Shown: piece after piece, positions 27,004 to 35,861 of the stretch
How the letters are laid out: each line of letters starts with the position of its first letter
How positions within the stretch are numbered: position 1 is the stretch's first letter
DNA from: Alloboseaceae bacterium BT-24-1
GTDB lineage: Bacteria > Pseudomonadota > Alphaproteobacteria > Rhizobiales > Beijerinckiaceae
NCBI GenBank assembly: GCA_025846845.1
Contig: JAOYTL010000007.1
Coordinates: 186,001-250,000 of the forward strand
Direction of reading: 5' to 3'
Length of the DNA stretch: 64,000 nucleotides
Notes under the pieces: generated by a model
The model's database searches: none
The model's input: the letters and a program-made list of their open reading frames with translations, nothing else
Told to the model about the DNA's origin: nothing
Position numbers and translations under genes: made by a program

Positions 27004-29361
27004 ATGGCGGGAGTGCCGAACCGGTTGCGCAGCGCCAGCGCAGACAGGGCGATCGCGGAACAGCCGGCCGAGCACGACGGCCGGAGCGCGGTCGACCTTG
27101 CCGATTATCGCCTGCTGGTCTCCTCGCTGTTCTCCTCGCCGGGCTCGATCATCCCCGGCGGCATCGCCGGCATCCTCACGCCATTCCTGTGCTGGATCTC
27201 CACCAGGGCCGAGCTGTTCATGACGCTGACGCTTTGCGTCGCGCTGGTCGTCGTCATGCGGATCATCACCGTGGTCCGCTATCGGCGGCTCGACCATTCC
27301 GAGGATACGCTCGCGCAGACCCGGCGCTGGGACCGGGAGTATTTCCTGGGCGCGACCGTGTTCAGCGCGGTCCTGGGCTTCAGCTGCTATGTAGCACTGG
27401 CCTGGACCGACGATCCCGCCGCCCATATCACCTCGGTATCCTCGACGATCGCGCTCGCCTCCGGCTATGTGGCACGCAATGCCGGGCGGCCAAAATTCGT
27501 CGCCGTCCAGCTCCTGACCTTCTGCGTGCCGATGGCGATCGGCCTGATCCAGGCGCACAACCCGTATTACCAGTATATCGGCTATTTCGCCTTCCTCTAT
27601 GTCGGCGCCAATATCGCGATCACCAACTCACTGCACCGCAACCTGCTGGCGCTGAGCGACGCGACCAAGCAATCCAAGGCGCTGGCGACCGCCCTGCGCT
27701 CGCAGAACCTGACGCTCGACGCCGCGCTCAACACGATGATCCACGGGCTGGCGATGTTCGATCGCAAGCTCGATCTTGCAGTCTCGAACGCGCCGCATGC
27801 CGCTCTCTACGGGGTTCCCGAGACGCTGGCGCTGCCGGGCACGCCGATCAGCGCGATCGCCCGTTTCCTGGTCGAGCGGCAGGTGATGACGCCGGAGCAG
27901 GTGCGCGACATCAAGGCGGCACTCGACGGCGTCCGGACGACGCAGCAGGCGGCGATCTACGAGCTGCAGTCGCGCAATGGCCGGATGCTCGTCGTCACCA
28001 TCGCGCCCGCGGCCGAAGGCGGCGTCTTGATGCTGACCGAGGATGCGACGGAGCGGAAGGCGACCGAGGCCCGGATCGAGCAGATGGCGCGCTTCGACGA
28101 ATTGACCGGGCTCGCCAACCGCTTCGAGTTCAACACCCACCTGGCCGACGCTTTCCGTCGGCACGAGCGGACAGGCGAGACCTTCGCGCTGCTCTATATC
28201 GATCTCGACGGCTTCAAGCAGGTCAACGACAATCTCGGCCATGACATCGGCGACCGGGTCCTGATCCAGACCGCCGAGCGCCTGAAGAGCGCGATCCGCC
28301 ACAACGACCTGCTGGCGCGCTTCGGCGGCGACGAATTCGTGCTGATCCTGCCGGCGACCGATGTCGCGACGGTCCGGATGATCGCGCAACGCATGATCGA
28401 GACGATGGACCGCGCCTTCGAGCTCGACACCAAGACCGTCTACGTCACCGCCAGCATCGGCATCGCGCTCGCGCCCGCCGACGGCGCAACGCCCGCCGAC
28501 CTGCTGCGCCATGCCGATACGGCGCTCTACAAGGCCAAGGCAGCCGGCCGCAACACCGCGACCTTCTTCGACCCGGCCATGGCAGAAGAGATGCTCGAGC
28601 GCCACGAGATCGAGGTCGATCTGCGCCTGGCCAGCGCCGAGGGCGCGCTCGAACTATACTACCAGCCGATCATCGACCTGCGCACGCAGGAGATCGTGAC
28701 GCGCGAGGCGCTGATGCGCTGGCGGCACCCGACGCGCGGCATGGTGCCGCCCGGCGTGTTCATCCCGATCGCCGAACAATCCGGTCTGATCGCCGGCATG
28801 GGTGACTGGGCGATCCGGCAGGCCTGCCGCGATGCGGCAAAATGGCCCGATGGTATCGGTGTTTCCGTCAATATCTCGCCGCTGCAGTTTCGGGAGCCGC
28901 GCCGCATCGTCGAAACCGTCAAGACTGCGCTGCTGCTCGCCCATCTCGCGCCTGGTCGCCTGACGCTCGAGGTGACGGAATCGCTGCTGATCGAGGACAA
29001 CAAGACGACGCTCGAGGTCATCAACGAATTGCGCGGGATCGGGGTGAAGTTCGCACTCGATGATTTCGGGACGGGCTATTCCTCCCTCGCCTATCTCTCG
29101 ACCTACCCGTTCTCGCAGGTGAAGATCGACCAGAGCTTCAGCCGTGACGTCAACAGCGACGAGGCATCCAAGGCCGTGATCGAGGCGGTGTGCCAGCTCG
29201 CCCGGCGCCTGTCGATGAACGTGGTCGTCGAAGGTATCGAGACAGAAGCGCAACGCATGGCGGTGCAGTTGCTCGGCGCCCAGCGGGCGCAAGGCTATCT
29301 GTTCGGCCGGCCGCAGCCGGTATCGGAGTTCGGCAAGGACGAGCCCCGCAAGATCGCCTGA
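27004..29361 (+). CDS. Membrane PAS-GGDEF-EAL cyclic-di-GMP enzyme
   Basis: From the ATG at 27004 (AGGAG close upstream) the protein has 785 residues; a GTG at 26941 has no ribosome site. Several hydrophobic segments (residues about 45-205) form a membrane sensor. A PAS-like domain follows (about 235-345), then a GGDEF domain with intact GGDEF at 441-445 and the inhibitory RxxD site RHND at 432-435, and an EAL domain with EAL at 568-570 in TREALMRWRHP. Key motifs of both domains are intact, so it could both make and degrade c-di-GMP. It lies downstream of the RpfF-like gene, which suggests a signal-sensing role. Confidence 0.9.
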   Translation: MAGVPNRLRSASADRAIAEQPAEHDGRSAVDLADYRLLVSSLFSSPGSIIPGGIAGILTPFLCWISTRAELFMTLTLCVALVVVMRIITVVRYRRLDHSEDTLAQTRRWDREYFLGATVFSAVLGFSCYVALAWTDDPAAHITSVSSTIALASGYVARNAGRPKFVAVQLLTFCVPMAIGLIQAHNPYYQYIGYFAFLYVGANIAITNSLHRNLLALSDATKQSKALATALRSQNLTLDAALNTMIHGLAMFDRKLDLAVSNAPHAALYGVPETLALPGTPISAIARFLVERQVMTPEQVRDIKAALDGVRTTQQAAIYELQSRNGRMLVVTIAPAAEGGVLMLTEDATERKATEARIEQMARFDELTGLANRFEFNTHLADAFRRHERTGETFALLYIDLDGFKQVNDNLGHDIGDRVLIQTAERLKSAIRHNDLLARFGGDEFVLILPATDVATVRMIAQRMIETMDRAFELDTKTVYVTASIGIALAPADGATPADLLRHADTALYKAKAAGRNTATFFDPAMAEEMLERHEIEVDLRLASAEGALELYYQPIIDLRTQEIVTREALMRWRHPTRGMVPPGVFIPIAEQSGLIAGMGDWAIRQACRDAAKWPDGIGVSVNISPLQFREPRRIVETVKTALLLAHLAPGRLTLEVTESLLIEDNKTTLEVINELRGIGVKFALDDFGTGYSSLAYLSTYPFSQVKIDQSFSRDVNSDEASKAVIEAVCQLARRLSMNVVVEGIETEAQRMAVQLLGAQRAQGYLFGRPQPVSEFGKDEPRKIA

Positions 29362-29466
29362 AGACAGGCGTCCAACCATCGTCCTGCCCAAATTGACAGC
29401 TTCGACCCTGGTATCGCAACGGCACGCTTGATTCCGCCGGTGCGGCAACGCATCTGCACCAGCAGG

Positions 29467-29595
29467 CTAGAGCAGGATGCGAAAAAGCGGGAACCGGTTT
29501 TTCGCATCGATCCTGCTCTAACCCTATGATGAGAGACGGATTCAGATTTCAGTTGGAAGCGCCTTGCGATTCCAACTGAAATCATCCGGCTCTAG
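29467..29595. repeat. Composite palindromic intergenic repeat (two hairpins)
   Basis: The element is bounded by CTAGAGC (29467-29473) and GCTCTAG (29589-29595). Its left half is an inverted repeat with arms TAGAGCAGGAT and ATCCTGCTCTA (29468-29478, 29510-29520) and an inner GCGAAAAA/TTTTTCGC pair. Its right half has perfect 14-bp arms at 29545-29558 and 29570-29583. I recognise the GAGCAGGATGCGAAAAA hairpin as a dispersed intergenic repeat common in Hyphomicrobiales genomes. It ends 16 bp before the next start codon, so it may affect that gene's translation or act as a terminator for the gene before it. Confidence 0.85.
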
Positions 29596-29611
29596 CGACC
29601 GGAGACGTGGC

Positions 29612-31057
29612 GTGAGCCAAACCGCCAGCCCAGCAGCCAGCACGGAGCCGCTGACACCGGATATCTGCGTCGTCGGCCATGGCCCGGGTGGGCTTGCGGT
29701 TGCGACAGCCGCCGCGCTGTTCGGCGCGCGAACCGTCCTCATCCGGCATGACGGGAGCGAGCTTTCCCCGAACGAGGGTGCACGCGGCCAGGCATTGCGC
29801 GCGGCCGCCGGCCAGGCACGGGCCATGGCCGACGCCGTGCCCTTCGGCATTGCGGAGGATGCGGGCCAGGTCGATTATGGCCGCATCCGGGCTCATCTCG
29901 ACCGGGTTGCGGCCCGATCCGCCACGAACGACTCCGATGAGCGCCTCACCGCCCTCGGTATCCTCGTGCTCAAGGGGGACGCGCGTTTTCAGAACCGTCA
30001 CCAACTCGCCGTCGGCGAGTCGGTAGTCAGGGCACGGCGCTTCGTCATCGCCACCGGCTCGCTGCCGGCGCAGCTCTCGGTTCCGGGGCTCGCCGACCTG
30101 CCCTATCTGACCGAGGACAACGTCTTCGATCTGGCGAAGCGGCCGGACCGGCTGACCGTGCTCGGCGAGACGGCGGCAGCCGTCGAGCTGGCGCAGGCGA
30201 TGCGCGCACTCGGCAGCGAGGTCGCCCTGATCGCGCGGGAGGGCCTGCTGCCCGACGAGGATCAAGAAGCGGTCGGCGTGCTCAGGCGCGGCCTGCTCGG
30301 GAACGGCGTTACCTTGCATGAAGGCCGGCCGATCCTGCGTGCCGAGAGCCACCGGCAGCGGCCACGCCTCGTGCTCGGCGGCGATATCACCATCGACGGC
30401 ACGCACCTTCTTGTCGCGAGCGGGCGCAAGCCGAATATTGCGACACTCGAACTCGACCTTGCGGGCGTTCGCAGCGACGATACAGGCGTCATCGTCGATG
30501 CCTCGCTGCGTACCGCCAATCGTCGTATCTACGCCATCGGCGCCTGCGCCGGCGGCGCAACAGCCGGGATGGCGTCCAGCCACGCTGCCCAGCATCAGGC
30601 CGGGCTCGTGCTTCGCAACGCCCTGTTTCGTCTGCCGGTCCGCTTCAGGCCGGAGCAGGTGCCGCGCACGGTTCACGGACGGCCGGAATTGGCGAGCGTC
30701 GGCCTGGGTGAGGCGCAGGCACGCGTGCAGGGCGCGATCCGGGTGCTGCGCTTGCCTTATGCCGAGAGCGGGCTCGCGCAGGCCGAACGGCAGGCGGAGG
30801 GGCTGATCAAGCTGATGACCGACAGCAAGGGCACCATCCTCGGCGTCGTCATCGCCGGGGCGCGGGCCGCCGAGCTGATCGCGCCCTGGGTCCTGGCCGT
30901 GCAGAAGCGAATGAATGTCCGCGACATGGCCGGGCTCATCGCTCCGTCCCAGAGCCTGTCCGAGATTTCGCAGCGCGCGGCGCTCTCGTTCCAGGCGCCG
31001 CTCGCAGCAAAACCGGGCATTCGCCGATTGATCGGCTTCTTGCGCCGTTTCGGGTAG
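29612..31057 (+). CDS. FAD-dependent pyridine-nucleotide-disulfide-like oxidoreductase lacking redox cysteines
   Basis: The GTG at 29612 follows GGAGA; a TTG 48 bases upstream lies inside the repeat and was rejected. The 481-residue protein has the dihydrolipoamide-dehydrogenase/MerA layout: FAD motif VVGHGPGGLAVATAAA (residues 21-36), ATG motif VIATGSLPA, NAD motif VLGETAAAVELA, and a dimerisation domain. The usual CVNVGC pair is replaced by ELSPNEGARGQAL (50-62), with no cysteine there. The C-terminal HPTLSE-like site reads APSQSLSEI, lacking the catalytic histidine. It may act as an NAD(P)H oxidase-type or signalling flavoprotein. It precedes a sensor kinase by 11 bp. Confidence 0.8.
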   Translation: MSQTASPAASTEPLTPDICVVGHGPGGLAVATAAALFGARTVLIRHDGSELSPNEGARGQALRAAAGQARAMADAVPFGIAEDAGQVDYGRIRAHLDRVAARSATNDSDERLTALGILVLKGDARFQNRHQLAVGESVVRARRFVIATGSLPAQLSVPGLADLPYLTEDNVFDLAKRPDRLTVLGETAAAVELAQAMRALGSEVALIAREGLLPDEDQEAVGVLRRGLLGNGVTLHEGRPILRAESHRQRPRLVLGGDITIDGTHLLVASGRKPNIATLELDLAGVRSDDTGVIVDASLRTANRRIYAIGACAGGATAGMASSHAAQHQAGLVLRNALFRLPVRFRPEQVPRTVHGRPELASVGLGEAQARVQGAIRVLRLPYAESGLAQAERQAEGLIKLMTDSKGTILGVVIAGARAAELIAPWVLAVQKRMNVRDMAGLIAPSQSLSEISQRAALSFQAPLAAKPGIRRLIGFLRRFG

Positions 31058-31068
31058 ACTGGCTCTTG

Positions 31069-32523
31069 ATGTCGATAAGACGGTTCGATCCCAATGCCCT
31101 GTCGATCAGCGTTCCGCGCGGGCCGACGCAGCTCGGCCTGTCGGCCAAGCTGCTCGTCCTGACCATCCTGTTCGTCATGCTGGCCGAGGTGCTGATCTAT
31201 CTGCCCTCGGTCGCGAACTTCAGGCGCAACTGGCTGAACGATCGGCTGGCGGCGGCACAGATCGCCGTGCTCGTGCTCGAGGGCGCTCCGGCCGAGGGCA
31301 TGCCCGAGGGCAGCGAGGAGCGCCTGCTCGCCGGCGTCGGCGCCTCCGCCATCGCCGCGCGTGTCGGCGGCGCACGGCGCCTGCTCAGCCTCGACTCGAT
31401 GCCTCATGAGGTCGCCAAGACCGTCGACCTGCGCGACCAGAGCTGGATGCAGTCGATCGTGGAATCGGTGGCGACGCTGGTCAGCCCATCGCATGAGATG
31501 CCGATCCGGGTGGTCGGACAGGCGGTCGGCGCCGCCGACTTCGTTGAGATGGTCATCGACGAACGGCCGCTGCGGCGCGCTATGCTGAAGTTCTCAATCA
31601 ACCTGACGCTGGTCACGCTGATCATCTCGATCCTGACGGCGGGACTGGTCTATCTTTCGCTGAACTGGCTGATCGTGCAGCCGATCCGGCATCTCGCCGC
31701 CAATGTGATGGAGTTCGAGCACGACCCGGAGAACCCGCGCCGGATCATCGAGCCGACGCAGCGGGCCGACGAGATCGGGGAGGCCCAGCGGGCGCTGGCG
31801 CGCATGCAGGCGACGCTCGCCGACGACCTCAGAGCCAAGAAGCATCTCGCCGAGCTCGGGCTCGCGGTCAGCAAGATCAACCACGACCTGCGCAACATGC
31901 TGGCCGCGGCGCAATTGATGTCGGACCGGCTGACCGAGACACGCGATCCGAAGATCAGGCGTTTCGCGCCACGGCTGATCGCAACGCTCGGGCGCGCCAT
32001 CGACTTCTGCCAAGCGACGCTCGCCTATGGCCGGGCGACCGAGGCGAACCCGACGCTGCGCGACGTGGCGCTGCGCCAGCTCGTCGCCGAACAGGCCGAG
32101 CTGCTCGGCCTCGGCGAGAACGGCACGATCGTCTTCGCCAACGAAGTGCCGGCCGAGGTGATCGCGCCCTGCGATCCCGACCAGATGGCCCGTGTCCTGT
32201 CCAATCTGATGCGCAATGCGATCCAGGCGCTCGACAGCATCGCGGAAGCCGGCGAGCGGACACCAGCGCTCAGGATCAGCGCCGGCCGGCGCCATGAGGA
32301 GATCGTCCTGCGCATCGCCGATAACGGGCCGGGCGTGCCGGCGCGGGCGCGCGACAACCTTTTCCAGGCCTTCCGAGGCTCGGTCAATCCCGGTGGCACC
32401 GGGCTTGGCCTCGCCATCGCCGCCGAACTGGTGCGGCTGCATGGCGGCATGATCGCGCTCGAACCGTCCGAGACCGGCGCAGTGTTCACGGTATCTCTGC
32501 CGGCGCAGCGCGTATTGGCCTGA
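31069..32523 (+). CDS. Membrane sensor histidine kinase
   Basis: The 484-residue kinase (ATG at 31069) has a first membrane helix at about residues 27-46, a periplasmic domain of about 130 residues, a second helix at about 176-200 and a HAMP-like linker. The phospho-acceptor His272 lies in KINHDLRNMLAA, and the ATPase domain has the N box NLMRNAIQA, DNGPG and GGTGLGL. The following gene is convergent and no response regulator adjoins, so it is an orphan kinase. Close spacing after the cysteine-less flavoprotein gene suggests the two may act together in redox sensing, which is inference. Confidence 0.9.
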   Translation: MSIRRFDPNALSISVPRGPTQLGLSAKLLVLTILFVMLAEVLIYLPSVANFRRNWLNDRLAAAQIAVLVLEGAPAEGMPEGSEERLLAGVGASAIAARVGGARRLLSLDSMPHEVAKTVDLRDQSWMQSIVESVATLVSPSHEMPIRVVGQAVGAADFVEMVIDERPLRRAMLKFSINLTLVTLIISILTAGLVYLSLNWLIVQPIRHLAANVMEFEHDPENPRRIIEPTQRADEIGEAQRALARMQATLADDLRAKKHLAELGLAVSKINHDLRNMLAAAQLMSDRLTETRDPKIRRFAPRLIATLGRAIDFCQATLAYGRATEANPTLRDVALRQLVAEQAELLGLGENGTIVFANEVPAEVIAPCDPDQMARVLSNLMRNAIQALDSIAEAGERTPALRISAGRRHEEIVLRIADNGPGVPARARDNLFQAFRGSVNPGGTGLGLAIAAELVRLHGGMIALEPSETGAVFTVSLPAQRVLA

Positions 32524-32537
32524 GACTGGCCAGCTCT

Positions 32538-33164
32538 CTACTGGCTCGCCCAGATCACCCGCGCCATGAAGGCGATCTCGGCGAGCGCCAGCACACGGTC
32601 GGAATGCTCCGGATTGAGCGAGGCGAGCTCGACCGTCTTCGCGGTCTGGCGCCTGAGCTGCTTGGCCAGCACCTCGCCCTCGACGGTCTTGACCACGACG
32701 CGGTCGCCGCGACGAATCGCGGCACCAGGCGAGACGATGATCGTGTCGCCGTCGCGATAGAGCGGCAGCATCGAATCACCGGCGATCTCGAGCGCGTAGG
32801 CCTTCTCGTCCTGCAGACCGGGAAAGGCGACCTCGTCCCAGCCGGAGCCGAGCGGGAAACCGCCATCGTCGAAGAAGCCACCGGAACCCGCCTGGGCGAA
32901 GCCGATCAACGGAATCGTGCGCGCCGGCGGCACGCCGCGCCGGAGCACGTTCATGAACTCGTCGAAGGAGGCCCCGGTAGCAGCGAGTATCTTGGCGATC
33001 GATTCGGTCGAGGGCCAGCGCTCACGCCCGTCGGTGCCGACACGCTTCGAGCGGTTGAACGTGGTGGCGTCGAGCCCGGCCTTGCGGGCGAGGCCCGAGG
33101 GCGTCAGGCCATAACGCTGGGCGAGCGTATCGATCGCGCTCCAGATCTGATCATGGGACAGCAT
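32538..33164 (-). CDS. LexA-like S24 family transcriptional repressor with helix-turn-helix domain
   Basis: The start at 33164 gives 208 residues and follows GAGG; the open frame upstream is not coding. An N-terminal helix-turn-helix (TPSGLARKAGLDATTFNRSK) is joined to a C-terminal S24/S26-type domain. That domain contains IAGDSMLPLYRDGDTIIV with the expected catalytic serine and GDRVVVKTVEGEVLAKQL with the lysine. Such proteins resemble phage cI repressors and host stress regulators; autocleavage is possible. The palindrome at 33218-33237 in its upstream region may be its operator. It appears chromosomal, with host-like composition. Confidence 0.87.
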   Translation of the reverse strand: MLSHDQIWSAIDTLAQRYGLTPSGLARKAGLDATTFNRSKRVGTDGRERWPSTESIAKILAATGASFDEFMNVLRRGVPPARTIPLIGFAQAGSGGFFDDGGFPLGSGWDEVAFPGLQDEKAYALEIAGDSMLPLYRDGDTIIVSPGAAIRRGDRVVVKTVEGEVLAKQLRRQTAKTVELASLNPEHSDRVLALAEIAFMARVIWASQ

Positions 33165-33217
33165 CGCGGAGAGGCCTCTTTCCTGACGGTGCCGGCGTGG
33201 CGCTAAGCGGGGATACA

Positions 33218-33237
33218 AATAGGAAATATCCCCTATT
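33218..33237. promoter_or_regulatory. Candidate operator upstream of the S24 repressor
   Basis: AATAGG and CCTATT are inverted 6-bp arms around 8 bases, in an AT-rich patch 54 bp upstream of the repressor start. Autoregulation through a nearby palindrome is usual for this family. The match is short, so this is tentative. Confidence 0.4.
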
Positions 33238-33396
33238 AGATAAGAATTCAATCTGATTTCTGCGGCTACCGAGCCGAGCTGTTCCGGGCGATCGCCGGGA
33301 AATCCGGGACGACCAGGACCGCGGTCAAATGGACAATCGGAAATGCCGCCCCGGGTGCGGCACGGTTTCCGCTTTTGCCGGTGGCCGTCAGGCGAT

Positions 33397-33750
33397 ATGT
33401 CCGGCGGCATGCCGCTCATCTACAAGATCTGCCCCGAACCTCTCTGGCGCGAAGCCGAGGCCGCAGGCCTCTTCCGGGGCGCACCTGTCGATCTCGCCGA
33501 CGGCTTCATCCACTTCTCGACCGGCGCGCAGGTTCGCGAGACCGCGGCCAGACATTTCGTCGGCCAGGGCGGCTTGCTGCTGATCGCCATCGACGACGCC
33601 GCGCTCGGCACAGCCCTGCGCTACGAGCCATCACGCGGCGGGGCAATGTTCCCGCATCTTTATGCCCCACTCGATCCGAAACAGGCGCGCTGGATCGCGC
33701 CCCTGCCGCGCGGTGAAGGCGGCCATGTCTTTCCGGAGGATGTCGCGTGA
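33397..33750 (+). CDS. DUF952 family protein
   Basis: The protein of about 117 residues contains PLIYKICPEPLWREAEAAGL, then DLADGFIHFSTGAQV and MFPHLYAPLD, matching DUF952. The function is unknown. The start could be the ATG at 33397 or the one at 33409. The stop overlaps the pyrD GTG start in GTGA, an arrangement often seen with DUF952 and pyrD in alphaproteobacteria, so the two are translationally coupled. Confidence 0.85.
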   Translation: MSGGMPLIYKICPEPLWREAEAAGLFRGAPVDLADGFIHFSTGAQVRETAARHFVGQGGLLLIAIDDAALGTALRYEPSRGGAMFPHLYAPLDPKQARWIAPLPRGEGGHVFPEDVA

Positions 33751-34835
33751 TCGGAGCGTTGTTCGGCCTGGCGCGGCCCCTGATCCACAAGCTCGACGCC
33801 GAGCAAGCCCACCGATTGACGATCGCGGCACTGGCGGCTGCGCCACCGCTACGGCCAGCGGCCGATCCGCCGTCGCTCGCTGTCGAGGCCTTCGGCCTGC
33901 GCTTTGCCAACCCGGTCGGCCTCGCCGCCGGCTTCGACAAGAATGCGGAGGCGGTCGACGGGGCGCTCGGGCTCGGCTTCGGCTTCGTCGAGATCGGCGG
34001 GGTGACGCCGCTGCCGCAGCCGGGCAATCCGCGCCCGCGCGTCTTCCGCCTGCCTGAGGACGAGGCAGTGATCAACCGCTACGGCCTCAACAGCGAGGGC
34101 ATGGAGGCGGTCGCAGCGAGGCTGGCAGCGCGCCGGAAGAAGGGCGGCATCGTCGGCGTGAACCTCGGCGCCAACAAGGATTCGGCCGACCGCAGCGCCG
34201 ACTATGCGACGCTGGCGGCGAGGCTCGCGCCGCTCGCCGATTTCCTCACCGTCAATGTCTCCTCGCCGAACACGCCGGGCCTGCGCGACCTGCAGGCTGA
34301 GGATGCGCTCGACGATCTGATCGCGCGCACGCTCGCCGCTCGCGACGAAGCCGCTGCCGGGGCCAAGCCGACGCCGGTGCTGATCAAGATCGCGCCCGAC
34401 CTGACCATGCCCGAGCTCGACGGCATGGTTTCGGTCGCGCGGCGCCGCAAGGTTGACGGCATGATCGTCTCGAACACCACGATCGCGCGGCCGGACAGTC
34501 TGCGCAGCGCCCACAAGGCCCAGACCGGCGGCCTCTCGGGCAGGCCGCTCTTTGCGGCCTCGACACGGATCCTCGCCGAGACCTTCCTGCGCGTCGAGCG
34601 GCAGTTCCCGTTGATCGGTGTCGGCGGCATCGATTCGGCAGAGACCGCCTTCGCCAAGATCCGGGCCGGGGCGAGCTTGCTGCAGTTCTATTCGGCGATG
34701 GTGTTCAAGGGTCCGGGGCTGGTCGGCGAGGTCAAGCGCGGGCTCGACATGCAGATGCGCAAGGCCGGGCTGCCGCGGCTCGACGTGCTGGTCGGGCGCG
34801 ATGCCGAGGCGATCGCGCGCGGCGAGACGATCTGA
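33747..34835 (+). CDS. pyrD: Dihydroorotate dehydrogenase (quinone), class 2
   Basis: The 362-residue enzyme has the class 2 N-terminal extension for membrane association, then GLAAGFDKNAEAVDG, FVEIGGVTPLPQPGNP and RLPEDEAVINRYGLNSEG. The catalytic serine of class 2 enzymes lies in VNVSSPNTPGLRDLQ. FMN contacts (LIGVGGIDSAETAFAKI) and LQFYSAMVFKGPGL complete the barrel. It oxidises dihydroorotate to orotate in pyrimidine synthesis, passing electrons to quinone at the inner membrane. Confidence 0.96.
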   Translation: MIGALFGLARPLIHKLDAEQAHRLTIAALAAAPPLRPAADPPSLAVEAFGLRFANPVGLAAGFDKNAEAVDGALGLGFGFVEIGGVTPLPQPGNPRPRVFRLPEDEAVINRYGLNSEGMEAVAARLAARRKKGGIVGVNLGANKDSADRSADYATLAARLAPLADFLTVNVSSPNTPGLRDLQAEDALDDLIARTLAARDEAAAGAKPTPVLIKIAPDLTMPELDGMVSVARRRKVDGMIVSNTTIARPDSLRSAHKAQTGGLSGRPLFAASTRILAETFLRVERQFPLIGVGGIDSAETAFAKIRAGASLLQFYSAMVFKGPGLVGEVKRGLDMQMRKAGLPRLDVLVGRDAEAIARGETI

Positions 34836-34877
34836 GCTGCGCGCGAGCTGCCAGTTGGCGGTGCGCCGAACAGGTCT

Positions 34878-35774
34878 TCACCCGGACGCGGACCTGCCGA
34901 GGGCTTTAGCCAGAACATCTGCCAGGCCGCTGCCGGCGCCTCCATCATGGTCGAGGTCCGGATTATAGATGGTGACCTCGAGGCCGATCGCTTTTCCACT
35001 CGCCAGGGCTATGTCGAGCACCGCCTCAAGTTCACTCCAAGACATTCCGCCCGGGATCCGGAATTCGACCGCCGGCATGATCGCGTCATCGAGAACGTCG
35101 GCGTCGACATGGATGAAGAAGCCATCCAGTTCGTCCCGCGTGAGGTGGTCTATTGCCGCGCGTGCAGCGCTCTCGCCGCCCAGGCGGCGTATTGCGGCAA
35201 GATCATAAGCCTTGAGCTTCGGGGGCAAGGGCTGGCTGCCATATTCAGCCTGATCTTCGTGATCGCGATAGCCGAATGCAACGGCATCCTCGGGCCGCAC
35301 CAGCGGACCGCGGCCTTCCAGATCGGTGAGCAGCGCCGGGCCATATCCTGTGACGAATGCCAGGTCCATGGACGCGCCTTCACCATGGGTTTCGGCTTCC
35401 GGCTGGAAGAAATCGGCATGACCGTCGACGAAGAACAGGCCGTAGCGACCACGCCGCCTGAGCGCGAGCGTCGTCCCCAGAAGGATCGTACAGTCGCCGC
35501 CGAGCACCACCGGGAACTCGCCCGTGTCCAGCACCGCCTCGACCGCGTCTGCCAGCTTCGGCGACCACCCCGCTATAGCCTTGGCGTTCAGCGTCAAGGT
35601 TTCGGGATCAGGCTTGGAGTCTTTCGGCGGAACCACTAGCCGTCCGGCGCGGCGCGCGCCGATCCGTTCCGCCAAGCCCAGCTCCAGGAGGCGGCCAGCC
35701 AGCCCCGCCACGCCGCCCGACCTCAGGCCCAGCGTCGAGGGTGCCTCGATAATCGCATAGGGACGGCTCGGCAT
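34878..35774 (-). CDS. Arginase/agmatinase family ureohydrolase-like protein
   Basis: The 298-residue protein has ureohydrolase metal motifs: VDGHADFF (Asp117, His119, Asp121) and HVDADVLDD (Asp224, Asp226). The first motif, usually GGDH, reads GGDCTILLG, so the normal histidine ligand is Cys95. That change argues against standard two-manganese arginase activity, although similar GGDC proteins exist among uncharacterised relatives. The substrate is unknown. The gene is convergent with pyrD and has no amino-acid catabolic neighbours. Confidence 0.83.
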   Translation of the reverse strand: MPSRPYAIIEAPSTLGLRSGGVAGLAGRLLELGLAERIGARRAGRLVVPPKDSKPDPETLTLNAKAIAGWSPKLADAVEAVLDTGEFPVVLGGDCTILLGTTLALRRRGRYGLFFVDGHADFFQPEAETHGEGASMDLAFVTGYGPALLTDLEGRGPLVRPEDAVAFGYRDHEDQAEYGSQPLPPKLKAYDLAAIRRLGGESAARAAIDHLTRDELDGFFIHVDADVLDDAIMPAVEFRIPGGMSWSELEAVLDIALASGKAIGLEVTIYNPDLDHDGGAGSGLADVLAKALGRSASG

Positions 35775-35861
35775 CGGAAGCTCCCCTCTCGCAGCTCAAC
35801 GGCGGAGGGGCAGCTTGGGTTCCGGCGGGAATGTCCTACGACAGAGCTCGTGCGAATGGCT

